DNA from: Bacteroidia bacterium
Lineage (GTDB): Bacteria > Bacteroidota > Bacteroidia > Flavobacteriales > Flavobacteriaceae
Length of the DNA stretch: 35,616 nucleotides
NCBI GenBank assembly: GCA_030430615.1
Contig: JAUIKV010000002.1
Span: 1 to 35,616, forward strand
Direction: 5' to 3'
How positions within the stretch are numbered: position 1 is the first letter of the stretch; every line of letters begins with the position of its first letter. A program made the translations under genes and the position numbers. Of this stretch, positions 15,374 to 23,738 are shown one piece after another. The notes below the pieces were generated by a model. That model was not told where the DNA came from and searched no databases. It was given only the letters and a program-made list of their open reading frames with translations.

Positions 15374-16714
15374 TCAACGGTTAAACATCAAGCGACGACC
15401 TTTCTCATCTTCGTAGAAAACACCTTCTTTGAATACCAGGTTTCCGTTGACAAAGGTATGGGTCACCGAAGACGTAAAGGACTGGCCCTCAAAAGGCGAC
15501 CAGCCGCATTTGTAAAGAATATTCTCAGGATTGACCGTTTGGGACATATTTGGGTCCACTATTACCAAATCGGCAAAATACCCTTCCCTAATGAATCCTC
15601 TTTTCTCAATTCGAAACAATCTAGCTGGATTGTGACACATTTTTTCGACCATTTTTTCCAAAGTGATCTTTCCTTCTTTAACCGCCTCCATCATAACGAC
15701 TAAAGCGTGCTGAACCAGAGGGCCTCCACTCGGTGCCTTTGTGTATACCTGGGCCTTTTCTTTCAGGGTATGAGGGGCGTGATCCGTGGCTATAACGTCT
15801 ATCCGATCGTCTAAAAGGGCTTTCCAAAGCCCAGCTTTGTCTTTTTGTGACTTCACGGCTGGGTTCCATTTGATGAGGGAGCCCTTTTCCTCGTAGTCAC
15901 GATCATCAAAGGTCAAATGATGGATACAAACCTCTGAAGTGATGCGCTTTTCTTCCAGCGGTATTTTGTTGGTGAACAACTCGGTCTCTTTTGCCGTTGA
16001 AAGGTGAAAAACATGTATGCGCGCACCTGTTTTTTTAGCCAGTTCGACGGCTCTGGAGGAAGAAAGATAACAAGCCTCCTCGCTTCGAATGACAGGGTGC
16101 AGCTCCATGGGTATATCATCACCATATATGCTTTTTTGCTTGTCTAAATTATTTTTTATAGTTGTCTCGTCTTCGCAATGAAGGGCGATTAGAAGATCCG
16201 TGGAAGAAAATATTTTTTCAAGGGCCACCTCATCATCGACGAGCATGTTGCCCGTTGACGACCCTAAAAACAATTTTATGCCCGCGACATTTCTCCCATT
16301 CGTCTTCAGGAGCTCCTCCAGATTGTCATTTGTGCCTCCAATCATAAAAGAGTAGTTCGCAAGAGAAACTTTTTGCGCTATTTTGAACTTATCCTCGAGT
16401 AATTCCTGGGTTGTGGCGTTCGGAACCGTGTTGGGCATTTCGATGAAGGATGTGATGCCTCCTGCAACTGCGGCCTTCGATTCTGAGCCGATATCCGCCT
16501 TGTGAGTAAGACCTGGTTCCCTGAAATGCACCTGATCGTCGATGACTCCCGGCATCAAATATCGATTCTTTGCATCAATGATCATGGTGTTTAGAGGAAT
16601 GTTATCAATGCGTTCGCCAATTTGCTTGATAATATCACCTTCTACGAGGACGTCCCGTTTTTCGACAGATCCTTCATTGACTAGCCTTGCGTTTTTTATC
16701 AATACTCCGTTCAT
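15374..16714 (-). CDS. pyrC: Dihydroorotase
   Basis: Zinc amidohydrolase of de novo pyrimidine synthesis, cyclising carbamoyl-aspartate to dihydroorotate; 446 residues, class I type. Metal and active-site segments are DDQVHFREPGLTHKAD (about residues 59-74), GIKLFLGSSTG with the presumed carboxylated Lys, LIALHCEDE, IHVFHLSTA, and DVIATDHAPH with the catalytic Asp. The first metal His of the usual D-x-H-x-H is Gln here (DDQVH), a variant I associate with Bacteroidota dihydroorotases. It lies 8 nt after the mannosyltransferase gene and 22 nt before the DUF4296 gene. Allantoinase or hydantoinase is less likely given the FREPG and GSSTG motifs. Confidence 0.92.
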   Translation of the reverse strand: MNGVLIKNARLVNEGSVEKRDVLVEGDIIKQIGERIDNIPLNTMIIDAKNRYLMPGVIDDQVHFREPGLTHKADIGSESKAAVAGGITSFIEMPNTVPNATTQELLEDKFKIAQKVSLANYSFMIGGTNDNLEELLKTNGRNVAGIKLFLGSSTGNMLVDDEVALEKIFSSTDLLIALHCEDETTIKNNLDKQKSIYGDDIPMELHPVIRSEEACYLSSSRAVELAKKTGARIHVFHLSTAKETELFTNKIPLEEKRITSEVCIHHLTFDDRDYEEKGSLIKWNPAVKSQKDKAGLWKALLDDRIDVIATDHAPHTLKEKAQVYTKAPSGGPLVQHALVVMMEAVKEGKITLEKMVEKMCHNPARLFRIEKRGFIREGYFADLVIVDPNMSQTVNPENILYKCGWSPFEGQSFTSSVTHTFVNGNLVFKEGVFYEDEKGRRLMFNR

Positions 16715-16722
16715 ACTGGTGT

Positions 16723-17466
16723 TTATGCGGTTTTTTGAACCTTGCTGCCCTTGGGCAGTCCGGCCATTCTCATTCTAATAATGCCAAAAATGGCCTCTGT
16801 GATTATGGTTTTGCTCATCTTTGATTCTCCTTCGGTTCGGTCAGTGAATATCACAGACACTTCCTGGATATTGAAACCATGTTTCCAGGCTTTGAATTTC
16901 ATTTCAATCTGAAAGGCGTAACCCACGAACTTTATTTTATCTAACTCTATGGTTTCCAACACTTTTCTACTCCAGCATACAAATCCTGCGGTAGTGTCGT
17001 GATAGGGAATCCCAGTTACAATCTGTACGTATTTCGAGGCAAAATAAGAGAGAAGAACACGACGCATCGGCCAATTCACCACATTCACACCCCTGGAATA
17101 CCTGGATCCTATCGAAACATCGGCCCCATCCCTGGCACATTTATCATAAAGACGAACGAGATCTTCGGGATTATGAGAAAAATCTGCGTCCATCTCAATT
17201 ATGTAGTCATAATTTCTTTCAAGGGCCCATTTGAAACCGTGAATGTACGCCCTTCCTAGCCCGTTCTTTTCTTTACGGATTTCCAAATAAAGGCTTTTTG
17301 GAAACTCTTCTTGAATTTTTCTGACAATATCAGCGGTTCCATCAGGAGAGCTGTCGTCTACGACCAGGATATCAAAAGATTTTTTTTGGGAAAAAGTGGC
17401 TCTGATGATCTTTTCAATGTTTTCCTTTTCGTTATACGTAGGAATAATGACCAGAGTGTCGTGCAT
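16723..17466 (-). CDS. Polyprenol-phosphate mannosyltransferase (GT2, DPM1-like)
   Basis: Transfers mannose (or a similar sugar) from GDP-sugar to a polyprenyl phosphate at the cytoplasmic membrane face; 247 residues. The GT-A fold starts MHDTLVIIPTYNEKENI; Asp37-Asp38 in VVDDSSPDGT and DADFSHNPEDL are the nucleotide-sugar and metal motifs. GSRYSRGVNVVNWPMRR and IFTDRTEGESKMS are typical of the DPM1-like group. No C-terminal membrane helices are present, unlike the two-domain versions. The divergent neighbour is a GT39 transferase that would use such polyprenol-linked sugars, so the two may form one glycosylation pathway. Confidence 0.93.
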   Translation of the reverse strand: MHDTLVIIPTYNEKENIEKIIRATFSQKKSFDILVVDDSSPDGTADIVRKIQEEFPKSLYLEIRKEKNGLGRAYIHGFKWALERNYDYIIEMDADFSHNPEDLVRLYDKCARDGADVSIGSRYSRGVNVVNWPMRRVLLSYFASKYVQIVTGIPYHDTTAGFVCWSRKVLETIELDKIKFVGYAFQIEMKFKAWKHGFNIQEVSVIFTDRTEGESKMSKTIITEAIFGIIRMRMAGLPKGSKVQKTA

Positions 17467-17485
17467 AATACCGAGATTGTACCCG

Positions 17486-17493
17486 CAAAGTTA
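17486..17493 (-). promoter_or_regulatory. -7 element for the mannosyltransferase-pyrC-DUF4296 run
   Basis: TAACTTTG on the minus strand, a full TAnnTTTG match, 19 nt upstream of the mannosyltransferase start. It is back-to-back with the plus-strand element at 17508-17515. Confidence 0.55.
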
Positions 17494-17507
17494 AGATAAT
17501 TAATTAC

Positions 17508-17515
17508 TAATTTTG
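17508..17515 (+). promoter_or_regulatory. -7 element for the GT39 gene
   Basis: TAATTTTG, a full TAnnTTTG match, 25 nt before the GT39 start. Only 14 nt separate it from the divergent element, so the two promoters may interfere with or co-regulate each other. Confidence 0.55.
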
Positions 17516-17540
17516 TGTTAAGATTATCCGCCAGATCCTG

Positions 17541-19214
17541 ATGAAATCTCCAAAGCGTCTATTTCTCTTTTTTCTCCTTTTGTTCTTTGTTGTCAACCTC
17601 TTGCAAAGCGCATATACCGGACTGCTGGAGGATGAAGCTTATTATTGGGTCTGGTCGAATCACCTCGCCTGGGGCTATTTCGATCATCCACCGCTTGTCG
17701 CTCTTTTTATTTGGCTTGGAAGCCTTGTTTTTGAAGGCGAGCTGGGCGTTCGTTTAATGAGCGCTTTCAGTTTCACCCTGGTGCTCTGGTTCATGTGGAA
17801 AACAATTGAAGAGCCAGGCAAAGAACAACATGTGAGGCTGTTCTTCATTCTTGTGATTTCTCTTGTATTGATACAGGTTTACGGTTTTATCAGCACTCCC
17901 GATACTCCTTTGCTGCTTTCTACCGCGGTTTTCTTTTATCTGTACAAGCGATTTCTTCAGGACGATACGCTGAAAGAGAGCCTTCTGCTGGGGTTTTCCA
18001 TGGCCGCCCTACTTTACAGCAAATATCATGGGGTCCTGATTATTGGGTTTGTCGTGTTGTCCAATCTCAGGATGCTTTTGAACCCCAGGTTTTGGATCGC
18101 TGCTTTTTTTGGATTTGTGCTATTTATACCTCACCTGGTCTGGCAGTATGAAAATGGTTTTCCTTCCTTTGTTTACCATCTCAAAGACAGGGCCTACAAG
18201 CCCTATGAGCTCGGCTTCACCCTGAATCATCTTCTCAATGTCATCGTCGTTGCTGGAATTACATTTCCCGTTATTTATGCTGCTTTTTGGAAGAAAAAGG
18301 CAAAAAACCTGCTCGAAAGGTCCTTTAAATTCTCTGTTTATGGTTTTGTCCTGTTTTTCCTTCTGACCTCCTTCAGGTCTCAGCCTCAGGCCCAATGGCT
18401 GGCTGCCATGCTGATCCCATTGGGGATATTCATCTTCCCGTATTTTATCCATAACGAAGGGGCAAGAAAATGGTTGTATCGATTGGGTCTGGCTCAATTG
18501 GGTTTGGTTGTAATTGCCCGAATTCTACTAGCGGTTCCCGCTGCTTCTCCAGTAGTCCTGGAGCCCCATTGGGCTGATCTGTGGGTTCCCGCGGTAAAGG
18601 AAAAAACCAACAGTTTGCCACTTGTGTTTGTAAACTCGTACCAAAATGCCTCCATATATAAATTCTACACAGGCATTGACACGCATTCTTATGGAATACC
18701 CAGAGGAAGAAAGAGTCAGTATGCCTTGCTTGGCACCGAAGAAGCTATTCAGGGGCGATCCGTACATGCAATAGGTAAACAATTGACCGAGCATTCCTTT
18801 TTGATCCGCAAGATGGATCAGGACCTATATGGTTATGCTATTGACCCTTTCAGGAGCTTCCAGAACATCCAATGCATAATCGAGCTGGAATCCCTTGAGA
18901 TGAGACCCGGTCAGGACGTCCGAATTCCTTTCAAGCTCATCAATACATATGATATGACCCTGAATTTTGAAAGTATCAGACTAATGGGGGTCTTCCAAAA
19001 CCGAAAAAAAATTGTTCTCGAAGAATTTGAACTTGGTTTTCCTGATCTAAAAAGTATGAAAGCTAAGGAAACGCTCGAACTGGAGGCGGTTTTCAGAGTC
19101 CCTGACACGCTGCAGAAACCCGGGGTCACATTCAGGGTTGGAGCCTCTTTCAATAATCTGCCGGCTGGAATCCAAGGAAATAAAGTTTTAGTAAATTTCG
19201 TGCCGAGTAAATAA
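17541..19214 (+). CDS. GT39-family membrane glycosyltransferase (ArnT/PMT-like)
   Basis: Polytopic inner-membrane glycosyltransferase of 557 residues that takes sugars from polyprenyl-phosphate donors. After the first helix (about 7-25), a periplasmic loop carries the acidic catalytic motif LLEDEAYYWVWSNHLAWGYFDHPPL (Asp/Glu 30-32). Roughly ten to twelve hydrophobic segments reach to about residue 350. A soluble C-terminal domain follows, ending in a beta-rich part (about 440-557: SLEMRPGQDVRIPFKLINTYD). The acceptor could be lipid A, a glycan or protein; the sequence does not tell. It is divergent from the polyprenol-phosphate mannosyltransferase, a plausible donor-making partner. Confidence 0.88.
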   Translation: MKSPKRLFLFFLLLFFVVNLLQSAYTGLLEDEAYYWVWSNHLAWGYFDHPPLVALFIWLGSLVFEGELGVRLMSAFSFTLVLWFMWKTIEEPGKEQHVRLFFILVISLVLIQVYGFISTPDTPLLLSTAVFFYLYKRFLQDDTLKESLLLGFSMAALLYSKYHGVLIIGFVVLSNLRMLLNPRFWIAAFFGFVLFIPHLVWQYENGFPSFVYHLKDRAYKPYELGFTLNHLLNVIVVAGITFPVIYAAFWKKKAKNLLERSFKFSVYGFVLFFLLTSFRSQPQAQWLAAMLIPLGIFIFPYFIHNEGARKWLYRLGLAQLGLVVIARILLAVPAASPVVLEPHWADLWVPAVKEKTNSLPLVFVNSYQNASIYKFYTGIDTHSYGIPRGRKSQYALLGTEEAIQGRSVHAIGKQLTEHSFLIRKMDQDLYGYAIDPFRSFQNIQCIIELESLEMRPGQDVRIPFKLINTYDMTLNFESIRLMGVFQNRKKIVLEEFELGFPDLKSMKAKETLELEAVFRVPDTLQKPGVTFRVGASFNNLPAGIQGNKVLVNFVPSK

Positions 19215-19256
19215 GGCAAAACCAATCAATGAGAACATTTGTAAACTTCCGGTTCA

Positions 19257-19919
19257 ATGTTTGAGGGTCTCGAACGCATATCGTCTACGAGCGACTGGGT
19301 GACGGTTTTTTTCGTCGTTGTACTTATTTTGATCGCTGTGATTCAATATAATTTCAGCGAGAGATTCTCAAAACTTTTCTCTCTGGTTTATTCAGATAAA
19401 TACTACACTGATTTTATCAAAACCCGCCCTCTTAATTTCAATATATTCCATCTTATCTTCTTTTTTGTCATTCTTTTTAACATTTCAATGCTCATTTTTT
19501 TCGTTTTCAGGGCCTATCAACCATCTTTTTACGACAATGAGCTGAACTTCTTTCTGACCATTAATGCGGCAGTCATATCGTTTGTTGCAATTCGATATAT
19601 GACTGGGAGAATGATAGCAGGAATGTTTAACCTATCTGAAGAACAATCGTATTTCACCTTTCTCAAAATCAGTAATTTGTGTTTGATTTCAATACTCATT
19701 TTTCCTTTGTTGATTTTGAGCAACTACAGCGCGGGCTTATTTCATAAGTTTTTGATAACTTTCACAATAACAGCGGCTTTGGCGATTACATTATTTCGTT
19801 ACTTTGTAGTAATCAAAAATGAAAAGCTGGGCTTTAACAACTTGTTTTATTTATTTTTGTATCTTTGCGCCCTTGAATTGTCCCCCTTGATAGTTGTTTA
19901 TAAGTTGTTTGTTGATTAA
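19257..19919 (+). CDS. DUF4271 membrane protein
   Basis: A 220-residue integral membrane protein with about six hydrophobic segments (for example VTVFFVVVLILIAVIQY at about 18-34, and later IFHLIFFFVILFNISMLIFFVF). The FSERFSKLFSLVYSDKYYTDFIKTRP loop after the first helix matches the Bacteroidota DUF4271 family as I remember it, which is commonly encoded next to hemD. No catalytic motif is visible. The hemD gene follows 11 nt after its stop, so cotranscription is likely. Confidence 0.85.
   Translation: MFEGLERISSTSDWVTVFFVVVLILIAVIQYNFSERFSKLFSLVYSDKYYTDFIKTRPLNFNIFHLIFFFVILFNISMLIFFVFRAYQPSFYDNELNFFLTINAAVISFVAIRYMTGRMIAGMFNLSEEQSYFTFLKISNLCLISILIFPLLILSNYSAGLFHKFLITFTITAALAITLFRYFVVIKNEKLGFNNLFYLFLYLCALELSPLIVVYKLFVD
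19860..19867 (+). promoter_or_regulatory. Possible internal promoter for hemD
   Basis: TATCTTTG matches TAnnTTTG and overlaps a second match, TATTTTTG, at 19852-19859, inside the 3' end of the DUF4271 gene. A TTG at 19842-19844 gives a slightly short spacer of 15 nt. It could drive hemD independently; motif-based and uncertain. Confidence 0.35.
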
Positions 19920-19930
19920 CAAAAAATGAT

Positions 19931-20674
19931 ATGAGAGTAAAGACTATTCTAGTTTCGCAGCCTGCGCCCAAGGCCAAACAATCTCCTTACTTCGACTTGA
20001 TGAGCAAACAAAAAGTGAAAATCGACTTCCGGTCTTTCATTCACGTTGAAGGAGAAACTTCCAGAAGCGTCAGAAATCAGAAAATTGACTTTTTAGAATA
20101 CACAGCAGTCATCTTCACGAGCAGAAATGCCGTGGATCATTACTTTAGGCTGGCTGATGAAATGCGTGTGAACATTCCAGACGACATGAAGTATTTCTGT
20201 CTTTCTGAGGCCGTTGCGTTCTATCTTCAGAAGTACGTGGTATACCGCAAAAGAAAAATCTATGTTGGTGTTCGGACATTCGACGAACTCATGCCAATCA
20301 TCAAGAAGCACAAGAACGAAAAGTTTCTGCTTCCTAGCTCAGACAAAGTCAAAGAGACCATGATCGACAAAATGGACAGCCTCAATGTCGAGTGGAAAAG
20401 AGCAATCCTTTTTAGAACGGTTATCAGCGACCTGTCGGACCTGGAAAACGTTTTTTACGACGTCCTGGTTTTCTTTAGTCCAAGTGGAATCCAATCACTG
20501 TTCCACAATTTTCCAGAATTCAAACAAAATAATACGCGCATCGCGGTCTTTGGCAATTCGACAGTCAGAGCTGCTGAGGAAGCGGGTCTTAAAATCGACA
20601 TTGCCGCTCCATCCGAGGAAACGCCATCGATGACTATGGCTCTTGAAAAGTACATCAAGACAGTGAACAAATAA
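19931..20674 (+). CDS. hemD: Uroporphyrinogen-III synthase
   Basis: Converts hydroxymethylbilane to uroporphyrinogen III in heme and siroheme synthesis; 247 residues. The family has weak sequence conservation. Visible landmarks are KTILVSQPAPKAKQSPYF at the start, the domain-1 segment YTAVIFTSRNAVDHYF, and the domain-2 segment YDVLVFFSPSGIQSLF followed by TRIAVFGNSTVRAAEEAGL, which correspond to the two Rossmann-like lobes. Such proteins next to DUF4271 are routinely HemD in Bacteroidota. A strong terminator directly follows the stop. Confidence 0.88.
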   Translation: MRVKTILVSQPAPKAKQSPYFDLMSKQKVKIDFRSFIHVEGETSRSVRNQKIDFLEYTAVIFTSRNAVDHYFRLADEMRVNIPDDMKYFCLSEAVAFYLQKYVVYRKRKIYVGVRTFDELMPIIKKHKNEKFLLPSSDKVKETMIDKMDSLNVEWKRAILFRTVISDLSDLENVFYDVLVFFSPSGIQSLFHNFPEFKQNNTRIAVFGNSTVRAAEEAGLKIDIAAPSEETPSMTMALEKYIKTVNK

Positions 20675-20701
20675 AAAAAGCGCCAATTGGCGCTTTTTTT
20701 T
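20673..20701. terminator. Bidirectional terminator between hemD and recA
   Basis: A perfect palindromic stem GCGCC-AATT-GGCGC (20680-20693) is preceded by seven A and followed by eight T. It works on both strands, ending the convergent hemD and recA transcripts. Confidence 0.93.
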
Positions 20702-20715
20702 GTTTGAAACGTTGT

Positions 20716-21720
20716 TTAACTCTCTTTGATAACCTCGATTATCTTTGCCTCAAGCTCTTCGGCTAATTCCGGATTATCTTCGATCAATGACTTTACGGCA
20801 TCTCGGCCCTGACCCAGTTTGGTTTCTCCATAGCTGAACCAGGAACCACTTTTTTTGATGATCCCGTGATCGACACCGAAATCCAGGATTTCTCCAATTT
20901 TAGAAACGCCTTCTCCGTACATAATGTCAAATTCAGTGGTTTGGAACGGAGGAGCCACCTTGTTTTTGACAACTTTGACCTTCGCCCGATTTCCCATGAC
21001 GCGGTCACCGTCTTTTATCTGGGTCTTGCGACGAATATCCAAACGAACAGATGCATAGAATTTTAGAGCATTTCCACCCGTTGTGGTTTCGGGATTGCCA
21101 AACATCACTCCGATCTTCTCACGCAACTGATTTATGAAGATCACCGTGCAATTCGTTTTATTGATTGTTCCAGTCAATTTTCTCAATGCCTGTGACATCA
21201 GTCGAGCGTGCAATCCCATTTTGGAATCCCCCATCTCTCCTTCAATCTCGCTTTTAGGAGTAAGCGCCGCGACGGAGTCAATAATCACGATATCAACGGC
21301 ACCGGAACTTATCAAGTTGTCCGCTATTTCAAGCGCTTGCTCTCCATAATCAGGCTGGGAAATGATCAGGTTGTCGATGTCTACTCCCAATTTTTCAGCG
21401 TAAAAGCGATCAAATGCGTGCTCAGCATCTATAAATGCCGCAATTCCTCCAGCTTTTTGAGCCTCAGCCATGGCGTGTAATGCCAGAGTCGTTTTACCCG
21501 ATGATTCAGGACCGTAGATCTCGATCACCCGACCGCGAGGATATCCTCCTACTCCCAGGGCTAAATCGAGCCCGAGTGAACCTGATGGAATGACTTCAAT
21601 ATTTTCTGAAGCAACATCTCCCATTTTCATAACCGAGCCCTTTCCATAGGTCTTGTCAAGTTTGTCGAGAGTCAGCTGCAGAGCCTTCAATTTCGCTAAT
21701 TTTTCTTTGTCTTCTGCCAT
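20716..21720 (-). CDS. recA: Recombinase RecA
   Basis: ATP-dependent strand-exchange protein for homologous recombination and SOS co-protease activity; 334 residues. The Walker A motif GPESSGKTT covers residues 70-78; Walker B lies in [24 protein letters not shown]. The L2 DNA-binding loop region reads [30 protein letters not shown]. The C-terminus is short and acidic ([16 protein letters not shown]), as in Bacteroidota RecA. It is monocistronic, facing hemD across a shared terminator. No obvious LexA box is seen upstream; the palindrome TTCTAGAA at 21736-21743 is the only symmetrical element near the start. Confidence 0.99.
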   Translation of the reverse strand: MAEDKEKLAKLKALQLTLDKLDKTYGKGSVMKMGDVASENIEVIPSGSLGLDLALGVGGYPRGRVIEIYGPESSGKTTLALHAMAEAQKAGGIAAFIDAEHAFDRFYAEKLGVDIDNLIISQPDYGEQALEIADNLISSGAVDIVIIDSVAALTPKSEIEGEMGDSKMGLHARLMSQALRKLTGTINKTNCTVIFINQLREKIGVMFGNPETTTGGNALKFYASVRLDIRRKTQIKDGDRVMGNRAKVKVVKNKVAPPFQTTEFDIMYGEGVSKIGEILDFGVDHGIIKKSGSWFSYGETKLGQGRDAVKSLIEDNPELAEELEAKIIEVIKES

Positions 21721-21878
21721 AGTTTAATACTGAATTTCTAGAATTTTTCTTTAAGGTAAAGGAGAAGCTAAAATAACTATTTTTAACTCTATTGAATGCT
21801 ATTGAATACATTCTTATCAACAACTCCGGAGGATCACACTGAGCGCAGCGTTTCCTAAATATTAATCTATTTAACTCC

Positions 21879-22334
21879 CTAAAGTAAACCCGGCCTGCGC
21901 ATCATGTACACATGGGGAATGCCATCCTCGATATACTCCTCTTCGGTGTTGGTGAAACCCAACTTCTCATAGAACTGAACCAGGTATTTTTGCGCGCCTA
22001 TTTTGATCTCCGAATCGCCAAACAAGACTTTCATCTTTTCAATCGTTCCCAGCATCAGGGCGTAACCGGTGCCGTCTCCACGATGCTTCGAATCAACCAC
22101 TACCCTTCCCACAGCAGGTTGTTCATAATAATCACCAGGTGCGAAAATGCGAGTGTATGCAACGATTTTCCCTTCATTGTTTTGACCGAAGAAATGATAC
22201 GCTAAGCGATCTTTTCCATCGAGTTCAGGGTAAGGGCAATTTTGCTCAACTACAAAAACATTGATCCGAAGTTGAATGATGTCGTGCAACTCGTCAATTG
22301 TCAGCTCTTTGAAAGTTTTGAGGGTCCATGTCAT
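21879..22334 (-). CDS. elaA: GNAT acetyltransferase, ElaA type
   Basis: Acyl-CoA-dependent N-acetyltransferase of 151 residues. The N-terminal segment LRINVFVVEQNCPYPELDGKD is diagnostic of ElaA. The acetyl-CoA loop is visible as VGRVVVDSKHRGDGTGYALM. The physiological acceptor of ElaA proteins is not well established. The frame extends upstream to 22421, but that would overlap the cation transporter gene; starting at MTWTLKTFKEL leaves a 25-nt gap after it, consistent with cotranscription as the third gene of rpiB-CDF-elaA. Confidence 0.9.
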   Translation of the reverse strand: MTWTLKTFKELTIDELHDIIQLRINVFVVEQNCPYPELDGKDRLAYHFFGQNNEGKIVAYTRIFAPGDYYEQPAVGRVVVDSKHRGDGTGYALMLGTIEKMKVLFGDSEIKIGAQKYLVQFYEKLGFTNTEEEYIEDGIPHVYMMRRPGLL

Positions 22335-22359
22335 AGTTCTGTTCTGCATAAAAATCACG

Positions 22360-23268
22360 TCAGTCTTGAATGATGAAACTCTTGTGATCGTCTCGATCAT
22401 ATTCGGGTTGCAGATTCGCATGCCTGATATCGAACTTCTCGGCGAGAATTTGTTCCACTCGTTTACAAATTAAATCAAACTCGGATAACTTGATGTCTTC
22501 CTTAAACTCAATATGGGCCTCAAAATGAATGTCCTTGTCATTGAGGTGCCAAACGTGAACGTGGTGAATATTCTCTATCTCATTGATGATGAGAATTTCC
22601 TTTTGAATGTCTTCGATATTGATGTTTTCAGGGGCAAACAACATCAGAATTTTCAGCGAGTCAAGAAATATTTGCCAACCCATGAATAAAAGGTATACTG
22701 AAATCACCATTGTCAGGATCGCATCCAACCAGTAAATTCCATAAAATTTCATCAGTATGCCCCCAACCAATACAGCAACAGAGGTTAAAAAATCAGATAT
22801 AAGATGCAAATAGGCAGCCCTCATATTGATGTTGTGATCTGCGTCTTTTTTGAGAAGCAAAACACTTATCCCATTTCCCGCTATGGCAATCAAAGCCAGC
22901 CAGATCACGATTTCGCTCATTATTTCCTGGGGCTCAGACAGTCGCTTAACTGCCTCAATTGCCAGGAAAATAGCGATTGCAATGAGAGCTGCCGAATTAA
23001 TGAAAGCGGCAATAATCTCTGCTCGTTTAAAACCATAAGTTTGATACTGAGTTTGTTTTTTCTTATTGCTGAGAAAATTGGCCCCATAACTTATAATCAA
23101 TGACAGAACATCGGAAAGGTTGTGAACAGCATCCGAAATCAAGGCCAGACTTCCGGAAATCACTCCGCCAACGATTTGGGAAATCGTTATGAGAATGTTC
23201 AGAAATATGGAAAACAACAGTCTATTACCCGAAAGAGTATCGTGATCATGTGAGTGGTTGTGCCCCAT
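22360..23268 (-). CDS. Cation diffusion facilitator (zinc/cation efflux)
   Basis: Inner-membrane cation/proton antiporter of the CDF family (CzcD/ZitB group), 302 residues. A His-rich start (MGHNHSHDHD) is followed by six membrane helices. The paired HxxxD metal sites are visible in SDAVHNLSDVLSLI (helix 2) and HLISDFLTSVAVLVG (helix 5). The cytoplasmic C-terminal domain includes ENIHHVHVWHLNDKDIHFEAHIE, typical of the metal-sensing dimer domain. Zinc is the likeliest substrate, with cobalt or cadmium possible. It begins 9 nt after the rpiB stop. Confidence 0.95.
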   Translation of the reverse strand: MGHNHSHDHDTLSGNRLLFSIFLNILITISQIVGGVISGSLALISDAVHNLSDVLSLIISYGANFLSNKKKQTQYQTYGFKRAEIIAAFINSAALIAIAIFLAIEAVKRLSEPQEIMSEIVIWLALIAIAGNGISVLLLKKDADHNINMRAAYLHLISDFLTSVAVLVGGILMKFYGIYWLDAILTMVISVYLLFMGWQIFLDSLKILMLFAPENINIEDIQKEILIINEIENIHHVHVWHLNDKDIHFEAHIEFKEDIKLSEFDLICKRVEQILAEKFDIRHANLQPEYDRDDHKSFIIQD

Positions 23269-23277
23269 GGGATAGGC

Positions 23278-23715
23278 TTAACAGTTACTTGCCGGAATCT
23301 TGTCTATGCGCCTTTTATGACGACCTCCTTCAAAGTCGGTATTCAAGAATGTGTTTACGAATTGTAAAGCGTCATCCTGCGAGACAAATCGTGCCGGAAT
23401 ACTCAGAATATTTGCATCATTATGCTGACGAGCCAGTGCAACCAGCTCATCATTCCAGCAAAGCGCAGCTCTGATGTTTTTGTGGTGATTTGCCGTCATC
23501 GCAGCTCCGTTTCCACTGCCACATAGTATGATTCCAAGATCTGCCTCACCTGATTCCACAGCATCCGCTACCGGGTGAATCGCATCTGGATAATCCATGC
23601 TCGCATCCTCATCCGTACCAAAATTTAAAACTTCAATACCTTGATTTTTAAGTAGTTTTACGATTTCAAACTTATAAGAAGTTCCTGCATGGTCATTTCC
23701 GATAGCTACAGTCAT
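23278..23715 (-). CDS. rpiB: Ribose 5-phosphate isomerase B
   Basis: Interconverts ribose 5-phosphate and ribulose 5-phosphate in the pentose phosphate pathway; 145 residues, the family length. Motifs: IGNDHAGTSYK at the start (phosphate/substrate binding), Cys65 in GIILCGSGNGAAMTANHH (catalytic base and anion hole), and NILSIPARF. First gene of a three-gene minus-strand run, with a TAATTTTG promoter element 15 nt upstream. A related LacA-type isomerase is less likely. Confidence 0.96.
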   Translation of the reverse strand: MTVAIGNDHAGTSYKFEIVKLLKNQGIEVLNFGTDEDASMDYPDAIHPVADAVESGEADLGIILCGSGNGAAMTANHHKNIRAALCWNDELVALARQHNDANILSIPARFVSQDDALQFVNTFLNTDFEGGRHKRRIDKIPASNC

Positions 23716-23730
23716 GGTGAGTCTTTTTTA

Positions 23731-23738
23731 CAAAATTA
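23731..23738 (-). promoter_or_regulatory. -7 element for rpiB
   Basis: TAATTTTG on the minus strand, full TAnnTTTG match, 15 nt before the rpiB start. It probably drives rpiB-CDF-elaA. Confidence 0.55.

Noticed and set aside
21736-21743. TTCTAGAA palindrome near the recA start as an SOS box
   Set aside because: Only 8 bp, and does not resemble a known LexA operator; kept as a remark in the recA entry only.
21789-21808. Direct repeat of CTATTGAATG/CTATTGAATA upstream of recA
   Set aside because: Two short copies in an AT-rich leader, no symmetry or known operator match; could be chance.
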